From NCBI GenBank assembly GCA_963693285.1, contig OY848917.1, forward strand, positions 1,552,501 to 1,616,500: DNA of 64,000 nucleotides. Reading direction: 5' to 3'. Positions within the stretch are counted from its first letter, which is position 1. Each line of letters begins with the position of its first letter. Both the position numbers and the translations under genes were made by a program. Shown here one piece after another: positions 1 through 12,778 of the stretch. The notes below the pieces were generated by a model. The model saw nothing but the letters and a program-made list of their open reading frames with translations. It was not told the DNA's origin and ran no database searches. Source of the DNA: Xestospongia muta (taxonomy: Eukaryota; Porifera; Demospongiae; Haplosclerida; Petrosiidae).

Positions 1-150
1 ACTGAAAACAACCTGAGTAATGTTAACTAAATTAGTACTTTCTTTACTGTAGCATAATTTTATTATGTCTTTACATAAACTAACTATTACAGACAGAAAA
101 CACACATGCACAAGTTATATTCAACTGAATTTAGTGGATGACATACAAAC

Positions 151-1090
151 CTGGTTCCAGACAAACAAGGTTAACTGTATCCTTATAGGGGTTACAATAA
201 TATGGGGAGTGTCGATAATAAGAGGAGTATTGATAACAGTTAGAAAGCGATGAAGATGTATATGAATAACAGCTATATGGTCCAAACCCTATCTTTGTCC
301 ATGGTGGTCCATTAACAGAGTAAGTTGGTTCTACATAACAAAAATAATTATCATAATTATATTGGATAAGCATGTAAGTATAATGACTTCAAGATGTATT
401 ACATTGGTTTCTAATTGTACAAGATAAAAAATGTCTACAATATTTGTTTCATTTGTTTTACTTTATATTCAAATTCTTTGTTAATTCTTAATTCAGTATC
501 TTTGTTCATTAGAAATACAAAAAATTAGGGTTATATTGATAATAATATTTTGTTAACTATTTGAACAAGTACATACTTTCCTTAAACTATATTGCTAAAT
601 TCTTAAACTTAAGATAAAATAAAATGATTTATAAATAAAAATGAAAAGTGAGCATAGCCATAGTACATCATTAGCAAATTCACTTACTAGTGTCATTATA
701 TCCAAGATCACTACAAGCAGCATGTGCACTATAACAATTCCAGTTGTAGTCACATACAGCAGTCCAATGTCCTGTTGAGTCACAGATCTGTAACATACCA
801 CTATTCCCACTACTAGCACTAGAAACATTGTATAGACGAATATCTTTGTACGTGCAGCCACCTATGATCATACATAGAGCAATATTTAATATATAGGCAT
901 TAATTGTGTAAGAAACAAGTGCTAATGTATAAACAGTTGTTTGTTATATAATCATTTCAAAAGGGAGTCATGAAAATTTGTTAAGCAAGTATTGAGCTTC
1001 ATACATACTGATTTTATCTAATTTTTTCCATTCTAGATGGCCATGTGGCAACATTTTATATGAAACCATTTTTTCAGTATACACACACAC

Positions 1091-1152
<62 letters not shown>

Positions 1153-1896
1153 TTATATTCACACTAAAATGATGACTCACCAGTGCTGACATTACATCGA
1201 AGACTAACAGTGTCTCGATTGTTGTTACAATAATAATGATAATTCAAGTAGTAGCTGTTGTTAGTCAAACAATTAAATAAACTACTAGGCTGATTATTGC
1301 AGTAGTATGTACCCACAAAGCCAAGGGTAGACCAATATCCACTATCAAGATAAGCAATTGGATCTGTTAAATACAAAGATGATTGTAAGAGTGCAATATA
1401 TTGCAAAAATGGATAATAAACTGATTTACAATTATAATTTCATTAAATTCCAATATATAGAGAGCATCACAAAATATTTTATACATGACTACTTCTTTTC
1501 TACATTCTTACTAGGATCATTGTATCCAAGTTCTTTGCAGGCAAGAATAGAATGACTTCTTGACCAACGATAGTCACATACAGCTACCCATTGACCGCCA
1601 TAACAGATTTGTAACATACCATCACCTTTAACTGTAGATGAACCAGTGTAGAGACGGACATCATCTTCATCACAAGCAACTATTGTAAGTAAGACAAACT
1701 AGATTAAAAAAAGATAAAACACATTGGCCGTCAATGCCAGCAGCCGATATACTGACAGTTTTATTAGCGTGTAATATAGCGCAATGAACTAAAGAAGCTA
1801 ATATTTACACAATACTAAAAAATAATTTTCGTGTAATTACTTACCGGCGCTGTGAAGCACAAATACCATGAAATATAGGTAAAGAAGCCGAGCCAT
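151..1896 (-). CDS. SRCR-domain receptor, 5' part (runs off left edge)
   Basis: Secreted or cell-surface scavenger-receptor cysteine-rich protein, diverged from the other copies in the window. Exons read on the minus strand: 1896-1845 (signal peptide, starting MARLLYLYFMVFVLHSAG), 1679-1512, 1363-1181, 861-688, 330-151. Exon lengths 52, 168, 183, 174 and 180 and all junctions keep phase 1, so the frame is continuous. Exons 2+3 and 4+5 each make one SRCR domain, with the motifs DVRLY, GMLQIC, W-AVCD and ACKELGY in the first half and a Cys-rich second half ending VSLRC or VNLVC. No exon is visible in bases 1-150, which read as intron, so further domains and any membrane anchor lie outside the window. 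It has its own TATA box and a signal peptide unlike the MKK-type peptides of the array genes. SRCR assignment is firm; ligand and full architecture are unknown. Confidence 0.8.
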
Positions 1897-1929
1897 CTTT
1901 TTAAAATGCTTAACTTCCCTCAGCCAACG

Positions 1930-1982
1930 AAAGACGGATCAAAGGGCTTCAGTTAAACCCGTTTTGGTCCGTCTTTTATAAA
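1930..1982 (-). promoter_or_regulatory. Core promoter of the left-edge SRCR gene
   Basis: On the minus strand a TATAAAAG box lies at 1980-1973, about 80 bases before the ATG at 1896. Two inverted copies of AAAGACGGA(T/C)C lie nearby, at 1931-1941 and, as reverse complement, at 1966-1976. Placement before a signal-peptide exon supports a promoter; factors are unknown. Confidence 0.45.
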
Positions 1983-2571
1983 AAAACTACTTAGCAAGCA
2001 CGACTACACTAATCTCTCATTTCCTTTAATTTTTTTAATGGGTATTCTATCAAAAAAGAGAGAGATGGCTGTTTCTGTCCGTGAACCTCCGTATTTTTTC
2101 ATCATAATTACGAAAATATCATCATCGTGACTACATGATTAATTAAAGCGTCATCAAGTTCTTCGTTAATGAATAATAAGATTATTAATAAGAAAAAAGT
2201 ACTATCACTTTCCAGCTAAAATAAGGAAGTTAAAAATCTGAAAAAGTCTTAAAAGGGAATAAGATCGCAAGAACACTGTATAACAAAATAAAAATTTAAG
2301 TAAAAAATTTGTGATCCTAAGACATTCTATCACCTTTACTGGCCTTGAATCTATATTTTTTGGTCCTTCCACAGATAAATAAAATTGATATTATACAACA
2401 GTAATCAGTATAAACTCAATTACTGTATGCCCTAAGAAGTATACTTCCAGAGCACATGATTGATGGCAACTATTTCATCCATATGTGAATGCAAAAGTGG
2501 ATCCCAATATTTATGAAGTTGTCACCATCTTTAAAGTAGAGTAGGCAGCCAGAGAAGTAAGTTTATTACAG

Positions 2572-3404
2572 TTGGAAATAAGAGGACTGCCAATCTGGAG
2601 GAGGAGGAGGAAGTATAAGAAACTCGAGAAGAGACTGATTATGACCAAAGAAAAGAATGAGTCAGGTAAGTACACCCTCACTGAACTACTTAAAGCTTAT
2701 AGCCATTGGCTGACATTTTAATTGCTTGATTGTTTTATGGATATATAATAAATAATTTATGATGTATAAGTTGTAGTACTACTTCATTTCATGAAAATCA
2801 CTTTTTTAATTTTAGATGAAATATAGGACATGTATATATTTTAAAAAGAAATACTCCCAATATTGAGTAGGTTTAGCTTTGTGGTAACTCAGTATTGTAT
2901 TGGGCTTACATATTATTAACAACAGTATAGTAACCAAGGCCTTGGTTGAAACGACAAATGGTTTTATAAGTGCAACAGTTTACAATATGTTAGAAGTAAA
3001 AATTATGTTTTAAAAAATAAAAACGTTTTGATTTGATAAACAATGAATTCCATATATAATACAATAGTAATCAAAACTAGATCATGTGTAGGTTTCAGTT
3101 AACATTATGTAACATGTATAACTAAACAATAGGTAAATCAACCAATCAGTTTTTGCAGTTCAGGGAAGGTAGTGTGAAAGTGCACTTCACATGAAGATCT
3201 CTGAGAGAACAATATCTACATATGACATACATATGTTATACATCTTAAAAGCCATATATTGCATCAAAGCAGTCAACTCTCAAACCTTTTTTTCTCTCAA
3301 CTGGATCCTTGGAACCACCATCAAAGACACCAAGAGTTGAATTTGATTTTGACCAGAATGAGTCTGAAGATAAACTATCCAGTGAGTCAGAGATGATGAA
3401 ATAA
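2572..3404 (+). pseudogene. Relic of two exons of an unknown acidic protein
   Basis: A plus-strand exon-like block at 2572-2665 has a polypyrimidine tract plus AG before it and GGTAAGT after it, and is open in a Lys/Arg-rich frame. A second open block at 3304-3404 is in the matching phase and ends in an acidic tail (FDFDQNESEDK...ESEMMK, stop at 3402-3404), but it has no AG acceptor directly before it. Similar acidic C-termini occur in the decayed genes near 20.5 and 48.8 kb, which suggests debris of one mobile or multicopy family. No function can be assigned; this could be chance. Confidence 0.25.
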
Positions 3405-3432
3405 AAGAAACCATTAGTCATTAGCTACCACT

Positions 3433-3494
3433 AGCTACCACTGGCCTGACCACACTGCATTAAGTTAATGCAGTGTGGTGAGGTCAGTGATAGC
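3433..3494. repeat. Fold-back repeat downstream of an SRCR gene
   Basis: Arms 3433-3463 and 3465-3494 are near-perfect inverted copies around a 1-3 base centre (core TGACCACACTGCATTAA / TTAATGCAGTGTGGT). It lies about 255 bases past the stop codon at 3750 and could be in the 3' UTR. The equivalent spacer at 30728-30760 keeps only one arm, so the palindrome was gained or lost after duplication. Confidence 0.6.
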
Positions 3495-3749
3495 TAATGG
3501 CTATAACTGTTAAAAGTTTGGGCATCTACACAGAGCCACAGACTGGTGTCATCTAATGTGAAAATACTTTTTCTCCAATTTATTTTTTTCTGTATTGTTA
3601 GTGCATTCCAAATAGGTTATCACTAAAGGCATGTATATATATATATATATACATAGCCTCAAAGTAAAAATATCAGCAATGTCAATAATACCAGTTACAA
3701 AATGGTACTGTCTAAATGATGAATAATTAGTCATCAGTATAATGAAATG

Positions 3750-6700
3750 TTATTTCAGGTCATAATAAATGGAGTTGTTATCTTGATGTATTTGAGAATG
3801 CGCAGCTAATTGAGGGTGATTTTGACGACCTTGACCTTCATGCTTTTGTTTATTCATTGGAATATTGTCAGCTAAATATTTCTTGATAGATTTTGACAAT
3901 TTTTTCATTTTTATAGAGACAATGATCACACCTAATATTCTAAAAGTATCAAAAATAAGAAACTATAACATCATTTTTTACTAATTACATAATTAACAAC
4001 CTTACAATTATAATTATGTAAATTTGAATATTTTTGAGGTCTTACCCTATAAACATGACAATAATTGAAGTAACTTGAAAAACTATGCCACTGATAAGTA
4101 CACCATTATCAGTTTTCTCTTGAGATGATTCATCAGTAGAATATGCAGAAGTTAATGGACTATAATCACCTTATGATAAGAAAAAGCAGTTTTTATATTA
4201 TGCTATTTATTATATTTCACACAAAATTATCGATAAACTAACTTTGACAATTAACACCAGCAACTTCAGTATTTTGATATGTTACTGAAGGCTGTCCTGT
4301 GACATAATAATATCAATGATGTTTACAGTCCCAAAGTTTGGACTCTGTTCCATGACAGTTGACATTACTATAATGTACAGGTCTTCTTGGTGTACTAACA
4401 CTAGAATTAAATACTGCCAATGTTGCTGAAGAAAATAGAATATGTAACATATTAGGAATATTAATATAAGCACACTGTATATATACATACATTCAAAAAT
4501 CTTTGTTTATTTTAACTATGAAGCAAAAATGACTTATGTCACATCATTTTAGTGCACAATTTTTAATACAAAATTAAAATATATATTTTGATGGATAAAC
4601 TACATTCTCTACAAGTACATATATACTAACCATTTCCAGTATATCCTAGCTGTATGCAGACAACTTTAGCATCATTTTCATGCCAACCACTCTGAGAAAT
4701 TTGCCCCCACATTTTATCAAGACATATTTCAACAAAACCCTGAAAATGATGATCACTTCCAGTTAAACGAACATCTCCTTCTTCACAGTCTATTGGAATA
4801 TATAAACATAATATTAAGTTTATATGATTAATAAAATATTTATAACTATGCTTGTTATTGTGAACATCATATATATAGAAACAGTGATGTGTGCATAAGA
4901 CTAACCATTATAGCAAAACAAGCCAACAAAAGTTGTCCTTGAACAATAAGTATTAGGATACGTATACTGAGATTTAGTGCAGTCAGTCAAAGTAGACTCA
5001 TGTCCAAAGCAATCAAAGCTGCCATAAACAGTTGGTCCATTACCATCACCATAAATAGATTGTGTTGATATATTAGCACCTGTGTATTTTAAATGATACT
5101 GTTACATTAGCTCATGTTGTGATTACCATTTGTATCATCATAACCTAATTGTTTACAGGCAACATATGCAGAGGACTTTGAAAAGCTAGGACAAATGGTT
5201 CCCCAAACACCTTGAGCACAAATTTCAAGTCGTCCTTCTCTTTCAACAGTTCCATTAACTAGACAAATATCCCCTTCATTGCAATTTCCTGGCTCTAATT
5301 AAATAAGTAATAATTATCATTATTTTTAGACAATAAAGGTTTATTATATTGGAGTATAGCCCACCATAACACTTCAGACCAATATGATGATAAAAACTAC
5401 CGCAATGAAGACCACAATGATGTTGATTAAAAGAACATCTTTTCAATTGCTGATAAGGACTACTACAATAATAATTATATGTGATATATTGTGTATTGTG
5501 TGCACGCCCAAATCTGCCATCTTTAAATATGGTAAAATCTAAAGAAAAATTAAGGGATACATGAATAGAAAAGGGAATACTACATACATTTACTCTTCCT
5601 GTAACCAAGTTGATAACAAATAGTTGCTGCTAATTGATAATCAAAGGTGTTGCTGGTACAGAAGGAATTCCAAACCCCTCCATGACAAATTTCAACAATC
5701 CCTTCACTTGTATCATTGCCACCAACAAGTCTAACATCATAGTCTGTTTCACATTTACGATTGTCTAAAGCCATCACAAAAGACATTATGAAATAAAACT
5801 GAGTATTTTACCTGGTAATGGTGAACAATAAAGAGAAACAGTATCTCTAATAGAATCACAATAGGAGATATGAGTTTTGAAGGAACTTGAATAAGATGAG
5901 CATTGGAATAAAGATGAATAGGAGAAGCTACAAGAATGATATGGACCAAAACCAAATATTGGCCACGATCCATTGTTAACAAAATACAGTGGCTCTATTA
6001 AAAGTACATACAATTGTTTATAAATTATTCATCATTGCTCTTACTTGGATTTGAGAATCCAAGTTGTTTACAAGCTACCACTGCATGGCTACACTGCCAG
6101 TTATAGTCACATACAGCTGTCCATTCAGCATTATTACCATCACATATTTGCAGCATACCATCATCAGACACTATTCTCTCATCAATAATGTTATAAAGAC
6201 GTACGTCTCCATATGTACAGTCACTAGCTACAAACCAATAATTTTGCAATAAATATTATTCACAATTATGTATATAATTAATAACTTACTTGTATTTACA
6301 TAACATTGAAGTTCAACTGTATCTTTGTTTATATCACAATATGAGGGATTTGTTCTGTATGAAGAACTGTAACTTGAGCATTGCAACAAAGATGAGTATG
6401 AAGAAGAGCAAGATGAGTATGGACCAAAACCAAAACCAACCCATTCTCCAGCATTTACATGAGTGATAGGATCTATATGAATTTTAGCAAAAAGTTTAAC
6501 ATTCTTTAACTAAATGAATTAAATTTCAATAAAACATTCATGTTTTAAAACATGCTATAAATAATGTGGACACACATTAGAGTATGCAGGTAGTTTATCT
6601 AAGCATTATAATAATAATTTTATATGATAATGTTTGCAAATAGCCAAAACAAAATATCAGTTAATGCCTACTCTATGTACAATGAATAGACAATAGATAA

Positions 6701-7003
6701 TTGGTGGTGTATTAAATGAACATTTACTTGGGTTACTATAACCGAGTTGTTTGCAAGCCACAATGGAATGATACTGAGTCCAAACATAGTCACATACTGC
6801 AGTCCATTGACTATAAGAGTTGCACATCTGAAGCATACCTTTGTCAGATGCAGATCTAGTGGCAACATCAAATAGACGAATGTCTCCATTTGTACAGGCA
6901 TCTAAAAATTGAACTTCACAGTCTGCATTTACACAATCTATAACTTACTTGCAAAGGCTAAACCACATATTGAAATAATGATGATAGTAAACGTTTTCTT
7001 CAT
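3750..7003 (-). CDS. Five-SRCR transmembrane receptor, array copy 1
   Basis: Predicted type I membrane receptor of 706 residues. Minus-strand exons: 7003-6949 (signal peptide MKKTFTIIIISICGLAFA), 6901-6728, 6472-6290, 6227-6045, 5994-5812, 5764-5594, 5538-5365, 5294-5127, 5079-4906, 4789-4631, 4425-4243, 4169-4046, 3939-3750. The summed length of 2121 is a multiple of three and every junction agrees in phase. Exons 2-11 encode five SRCR domains, two exons each, with GDVRL, GMLQIC or VEIC, W-AVCD and CKQLGY motifs. Domains 1 and 2 carry eight cysteines; domain 5 lacks the W-xxx-C and penultimate cysteines. Exon 12 plus the start of exon 13 give a hydrophobic helix (GVLISGIVFQVTSIIVMFIG). The tail is Lys-rich (KKLSKSIKKYLADNIP) and ends NNSIYYDLK. 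It pairs with the copy at 31031-34289 in tail, exon lengths and 3' flank. Family and architecture are firm; ligand and signalling role are inferred. Confidence 0.92.
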
Positions 7004-7120
7004 GATGAAGCAATTATCCAATGTAATAAAAGACAGGAGAGTAGATTATTTTCACTGCTATAATAATATCTGTAATGTTGCTGAAAGATTCTATTAACTC
7101 TAATCCTCAACCAAATGGAT

Positions 7121-7144
7121 AATCTTCACTACTAGTTATATAGT
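7121..7144 (-). promoter_or_regulatory. SRCR array core promoter (copy 1)
   Basis: Minus-strand CTATATAAC (7144-7136) is followed by AGTGAAGATT (7130-7121). The same TATA plus AGTGA(A/G)GATA pair precedes the other array genes, which supports a shared core promoter. Here it is about 120 bases upstream of the ATG, farther than in copies 2-4. Confidence 0.5.
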
Positions 7145-8044
7145 TTTCTTTGATAGTAAACTAACATCAGTTAATTGACTTCCGACATAATATATGTTGT
7201 TGACATTACTTCCACATTGTGTTTTCAGCCAACTCACTTAAGTAATAGCAGGTTATTTTGAATGTATATATTTCAGTCAAAGCTAATATTTGTTTTAATG
7301 ATCAAATCTGAAATAACAAAGCAATCGTATTTGAAGTGCACAAAATAAATATGTTTGTGTATGATAAACACTTTAATTGTTTACTGAGTCAATTTGCTTT
7401 CTCAGGCACAAGTCAACTAACATCACTGTTACTATTGTATTTCAATAAAGAATTTGTGATGGAATATTTACATCTTGTCTACAACTGTATGCCAGTGCTT
7501 GATTTCTTGCTGAGAAAAATATGTCAGTTCAACAATAGCATAGCAATAATAGGCTAATGTGATGAACTCCCACCTTTATTACAATTATTTATTGAACATT
7601 TAGGTTTTGATAGTAAATATACAAACTTATTTACATTTAAATACCTATTGCTTATTATGTTGGTAATTATAGCAATGATACTGCTATTATGTATATCTGG
7701 ATGTATATTCCCTCCAAGGATACATCGATAAACCAGTCATGGGTTTTCTTTATGATGGTTATTGGTTATAACAACATCACCAATAGTAAAAGCATTGCAT
7801 GAAAAAACAAACATTGGAAAGAATTGGAAAACAACTGTTGGAAATAATAATCATGTTCCTGTAGATCTGATTGTTCAACATTATTCTACTCTCCTCAGAT
7901 ATTATAATGTATAATGTACAATACAATCACAAGTACTAATTTACAAGGCAAATGAGCCAAATCTCAATGTTGGTATGGTTTCTTCATTACGTCACTTTGT
8001 ATAAAGATATGGAAATAAATTGAAATTATTCTTAACTGAAATGC

Positions 8045-8215
8045 TCAAAAGGGGAATTTAAAGGGATGCATGATTTTATTCCACTGAACACTGAGATGAG
8101 CTGCCTGTGTATCTACATTATCTTAACAAGATGACCACGCCCTTTTTGTAAAACCAGCTGTATAAGATAGCAAGCTTGTTCTCATGGCACTAATACTGAT
8201 GTATGGGAAGGATCA
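8045..8215. repeat. Recurrent upstream block
   Basis: Block containing AACAAGATGACCACGCCC and AACAAGCCTGTTCTC-like segments. Variants lie near 13870-14040, 26660-26840, 42080-42222, 43370-43510 and 50600-50780, roughly 1 kb upstream of array genes or gene relics. Several copies hold a CACGTG core just before it. It marks the repeat unit of the array and could be a distal element; function unknown. Confidence 0.55.
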
Positions 8216-8275
8216 AGTAAAAAAAAGGACACAATTGATTGTAATTATTTCAATTAACCAATCAGATTACACTAC

Positions 8276-8528
8276 CTACAGATTCTGAGCTTATATTCAA
8301 AGTGACAATCATCAACCATTTTTTCACTTTGTGCAAAGAAAATATTATTGAGTCAACTACAGTAACCAACAACAATTTTCTACTAAACCAGTAGAATTTT
8401 TGTGTTTGTTATTGTAGTTGGCTCAATAATATCTTTCTTGTACAAAGTGAAGAAATATTTGATATGAAACATTTCTTCATTTTGATGATAGTTACTTTGA
8501 ATATAAACTAATAATTTCTTATCTGTAG
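8276..8528. repeat. Fold-back (MITE-like) element
   Basis: Long imperfect inverted repeat: ends CTACAGAT (8276-8283) and ATCTGTAG (8521-8528), outer arms TTATATTCAAAGT / ACTTTGAATATAA, inner arms of about 60 bases meeting at CTACTAAACCAGTAG. A second copy lies at 43567-43847. The structure suggests a non-autonomous fold-back element carried along by array duplication. Confidence 0.6.
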
Positions 8529-9452
8529 ATTTTTGAAGTCTGCTAAAATGTAGCCAAAATCCTCTGAGATCATTGGTTATTATTGTCTATATGGCTTCTG
8601 TTTATTTTCATTTCGTAATTATTTGAAGTTCTGACATGAGCCATCCTAGCTGACTAATTGGCTACTCTACTGTATCAACAAAAAGGAGCTCTGGCTCAAG
8701 AGACTACAAAGAAGGAACAGAGCCCTCAATGCAGTGTAAAATTTATGACACAGAATGATATGTGGAGCTATGTAAAAGCATAAAAAATATAATTAATTTT
8801 TGTAATACATAGGGTTTAAATTGTTCAAGTATTTAGCATGACTAATGCCTACTTGACATTTCTAAACAAATAGTTATTAAATACCATGGATATTTAATAT
8901 ATATGTAATCACAGACTCTCATCTTAAGGTGTACATTAATTGAGAAAAAGGGCTGCCATGGCTTCACTACGTTTAATTATAATTACCTTGAGCTCAAAAC
9001 TGATCAGGAGATATTTAACATATTCTGCCAATTTCTTTCAGTAAAGAAATATAAAACTATGAGAGGATAAGTTCAAATACCTTGTTTTGATTTTGGAGTT
9101 TAATTTTAACATAGACTAGGAAGTAGGTGTGACATTATTATTCAATTGTTATAAGACATTAATTTTTTTTTAATTATTATATTATTTATTTATAAAAGCT
9201 ATTATTCATTAATATTACTGATAACTAATTACATATTAAGTTTATTATAGTATGTGCTATATTTATAATCATACTTTAAGGGTCTGACAACGACAAGAGA
9301 AAACTTTAACTTTTATATCTCTATTTGCTTAAAATATGATATTTAATTTAACGTGTAGCCTCAAAGAAAAAAATGGCAGCAATGTCAATAACAGCAGTTA
9401 CAAAAAAGTAATAGCAATATGACTAACAATTAGTCAGCAGTATATTGAAATG

Positions 9453-12400
9453 TTATTTAAGATCATAATAGATGGAGTTGTTTTCATGTTGCATTTGAGT
9501 ATGTGCAATTGGTCTATGATGACTTTGACTGCCATGACCTTCATGTCTTGATTTGTTCATTGGAATATTGCCGGCTAAATATTTCTTGATAGAGTTTGAC
9601 ATTTTTTTCATTTTTAAAGAGACAATGACCACAGCTAGTATTCTAATAGCATCAAAAATAAGAAATTATAACATTGTTTCTTATCTATTACAATAAATGT
9701 TTTATGATTGTAATTATGCAATTTGTGTATTTATTGAGGTCTTACACAATTAGCATGACGATAATTGAAATAACTAGAAAGACTATGCCACTGACAAGTA
9801 CACCATTAACAGCTTGCTTTTGAGATAATTCAACAGTAGGATTTACAGAAGTTGATGGCCTGTAATCACCTTATGATAAGAAAGAAAGTCCTTACATGTA
9901 GTATATTAATTAATGTGTTTCAAACATAATATTTTCTTTATGAACTAACTTTGACAATTAACACCAGCAACTTCAGTATTTTGATGTGTCACTGAAGGCA
10001 GTCCTGTGACATAATAATATCGATGATGTTTGCAGTCCCAAAGTTTGGATTCTGTTCCATGACAGTTGACATTACTATAATGTACTGGCCTTCTTGGTTT
10101 ACTAACACTTGAATTAAATACTGCCAATGTTGCTGAAGAAAAATTAAATGTATCAAATGTTAGGACAATTAAGCACACATCATATATTCATGTTATACAT
10201 GCAACCAAATCGTTATCTACTTTAAATATAGAAACAAAAAAAGTTTCATGTCACATCATTTCAGTGCATACTTTTAAATGTAAATTTAATGTTATAATAA
10301 ATATTCTCTACAAGCACATTACTAACCATTTCCAGAATATCCTAACTGTATGCAGACAACTTTAGCATCATTATCATTCCAACCACTTTGAGAAACTAGT
10401 CCCCACATTTTATTAAGACATATTTCAACAAAACCATGAAAATGATGATCACCTCCAGTTAAACGAACATCTCCTTCTTCACAGTCTATTGGAATAACTT
10501 GATAATATTTAAAATATAATAATTCTCAAGTATGTATGATATACTAGCATATATTATAATTGCTAAATTGATGACATTTATTCTTGTGATTGTCATGGTC
10601 AAATAGTAGTATAACAATGATGTGCATTTATGACATATATCTAACCATTATAGCAGAGCAAACCAATAACAGATCTCCTTGAACAATAAATATAAGGATA
10701 CTGAGATTTAGTACAGTCAGTCAAAGTAGACTCATGTCCAAAACAATCAAAGCTCCCATAAACAGTTGGTCCATCACCATCACCATAAATAGACTGTGTT
10801 GATATAATAGCACCTGTGTATTTTAAATGTTATTGTTACATTAGCTCATGTTGTCATTACCATTTGTATCATCATAACCTAATTGTTTACAGGCAACATA
10901 TGCAGAAGACTTTGAAAAGCTAGGACAAATGGCTCCCCAAACACCTTGAGAACAAACTTCAAGTCTACCTTCTCTTTCAATTGTTCCATTAACTAGACGA
11001 ATATCCCCTTCATTGCAGTTTCCTGGCTCTAATTAAATAAGTAATAATTATCATTATTTTTAGATAGACAATTAATATATGATTATTATAATGAAGTATA
11101 GCCCACCGTAGCATTTCAAACTGATATGATGATAAAAACTACTACAATGAAGACCACAATGATGTTGATTAAAAGAACATCTTTGCAGTTGTTGAAAGGG
11201 TGCATTACAATAAGACGTGATGTACTGTATATCGAATGCTCGCCCAGATCGACCATCTTTGAATATGCTAGCGCTAGCATCTAAAGAAAAATTGATAATT
11301 GTATTGAAGAAAATGATAATAGTTCATACATTTACTCTTCCTGTAACCAAGTTGATAACAAATAGTTGCTGCTAATCTATTGTCAAAACTGTAGCTACTA
11401 CAGAATGAATTCCAAACCCCTCCATAACAAATTTCAACAATCCCTTCACTTGTATCATTACCACCAACAAGTCTAACTTCATAGTTTGTTTCACATTTAC
11501 GATTGTCTAAAGCCATCACAAAAGACATTATGAAAATAAACTGAGTATATTTTACCTGGTAATGGTGAACAATAAAGAGAGACTGTATCTCTGATAGAAT
11601 CACAATTGTGTATACGAGTTTTGTAGTAACTTGGATAGGTATTGCAACGGAATAAAGATGAATAGGATAAGCTACAATAAGAATATGGCCCAAAACCAAA
11701 TATTGGCCATGATCCATTGTTTACAAAATACAGTGGCTCTATTAAGAGTATATATAATTGTCCATAAATTATATATGTATCATTGTTCTTACTTGGATTT
11801 GAAAATCCAAGTTGTTTACAAGCTACCACTGCATGATTACACTGCCAGTTAAAGTCACATACAGCTGTCCATTTAGCATTGTTACATATTTGCAGCATAC
11901 CATCATCAGACACTCTGCTCTCATTAATACTGTTATAAAGACGAACGTCTTTATATGTACAATCACTAGCTACAAACAAAAAGTTTGCAATAAATATTTT
12001 CACAAACTATATAATTAATAACTTACTTATATTTACATAGCATTGAAGCTCAACTGTATCTTTTTTTTTATTACAATATAAGGGATTTGCTCTGATCGAA
12101 GAGCTGTAACTTGAGCATTGCAACAAAGATGAGTATGAAGAAGAGCAAGATGAGTATGGACCAAAACCAAAACCAACCCATTCTCCAGCATTTACATGAG
12201 TGATAGGATCTACATGAATTTAGCAAAACGTTTTTATTCTTAGACAAAATTTAATATAATTATAATATTGTATTATTATATGACACCTTATAAATAACGT
12301 GCATGGATACACATAAGAATGTCCAGGTAGTTTTTGTATTATAATTTGTCTCTACAATTACATTTACAAACAACCAAATATAAATAATATAGTTACAGCC

Positions 12401-12724
12401 CTGTAATACTAAATGTGACAGTTGATGTATTAAATAAACATTTACTTGGGTTACTATAACCGAGTTGTTTGCAAGCCACAATGGAATGGTAATGAGTCCA
12501 ACGATAGTCACATACTGCAGTCCACTGACTATAAGAGTTGCACATCTGAAGCATACCTTTGTTAGATACAGATTTAGTGACAACATCAAAAAGACGAATA
12601 TCCCCATTTGTACAGGCATCTAAAAGTCGATAGCTTATGATATCATTATTTATATAATATATAACTCACATGTAAAAGATAAGCAACTCATTGAAATAAT
12701 GAAGATAATAAACATTTTCTTCAT
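9453..12724 (-). CDS. Five-SRCR transmembrane receptor, array copy 2
   Basis: Predicted 702-residue receptor with the 13-exon plan of copy 1. Exons: 12724-12670 (signal MKKMFIIFIISMSCLSFT), 12619-12446, 12209-12027, 11969-11793, 11738-11556, 11506-11336, 11280-11107, 11028-10861, 10813-10646, 10485-10327, 10132-9950, 9869-9746, 9642-9453. All junction phases agree and the total is 2109 bases. Relative to copy 1 it lacks two residues in exon 4 (NAKW instead of NNAEW) and two in exon 9, and exon 7 starts with an ASASIF segment instead of the DFTIF type. The membrane segment is GVLVSGIVFLVISIIVMLI. The tail reads HGSQSHHRPIAHTQMQ and ends NNSIYYDLK. The 3' half resembles copies 7 and 8, the 5' end resembles copies 3 and 4. 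Intact by eye. Confidence 0.92.
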
Positions 12725-12759
12725 GATGAAGCAGTTGTCCAATGTAATAAAAAACAGCT

Positions 12760-12778
12760 TATCTTCACTACTTATATA
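12760..12778 (-). promoter_or_regulatory. SRCR array core promoter (copy 2)
   Basis: Minus-strand TATATAAG (12778-12771) is followed after one base by AGTGAAGATA (12769-12760), about 36 bases before the ATG at 12724. This is one of the most compact versions, so the 5' UTR is probably very short. Confidence 0.55.

Larger units (their letters stand above)
7145..9452. other. Duplicated spacer between copies 1 and 2
   Basis: No supportable gene. The block 7145-8000 recurs upstream of copy 7 (39.6-40.3 kb) and at 42.4-43.3 kb. It contains one recurrent upstream block (about 8045-8215), one fold-back element (8276-8528), and sequence at 8560-9200 that recurs at 34.9-35.4 and 43.9-44.3 kb. A small plus-strand ORF at 7336-7557 reappears as a shorter version at 39818-40027, but it is broken in the other copies, so it is not called as a gene. 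Confidence 0.6.

Noticed and set aside
7336..7557. Plus-strand 73-codon ORF with a related 69-codon ORF at 39818-40027
   Set aside because: The two are copies of the same duplicated spacer. The equivalent sequence at 34.8 and 42.65 kb is broken by indels, so there is no sign of protein constraint.
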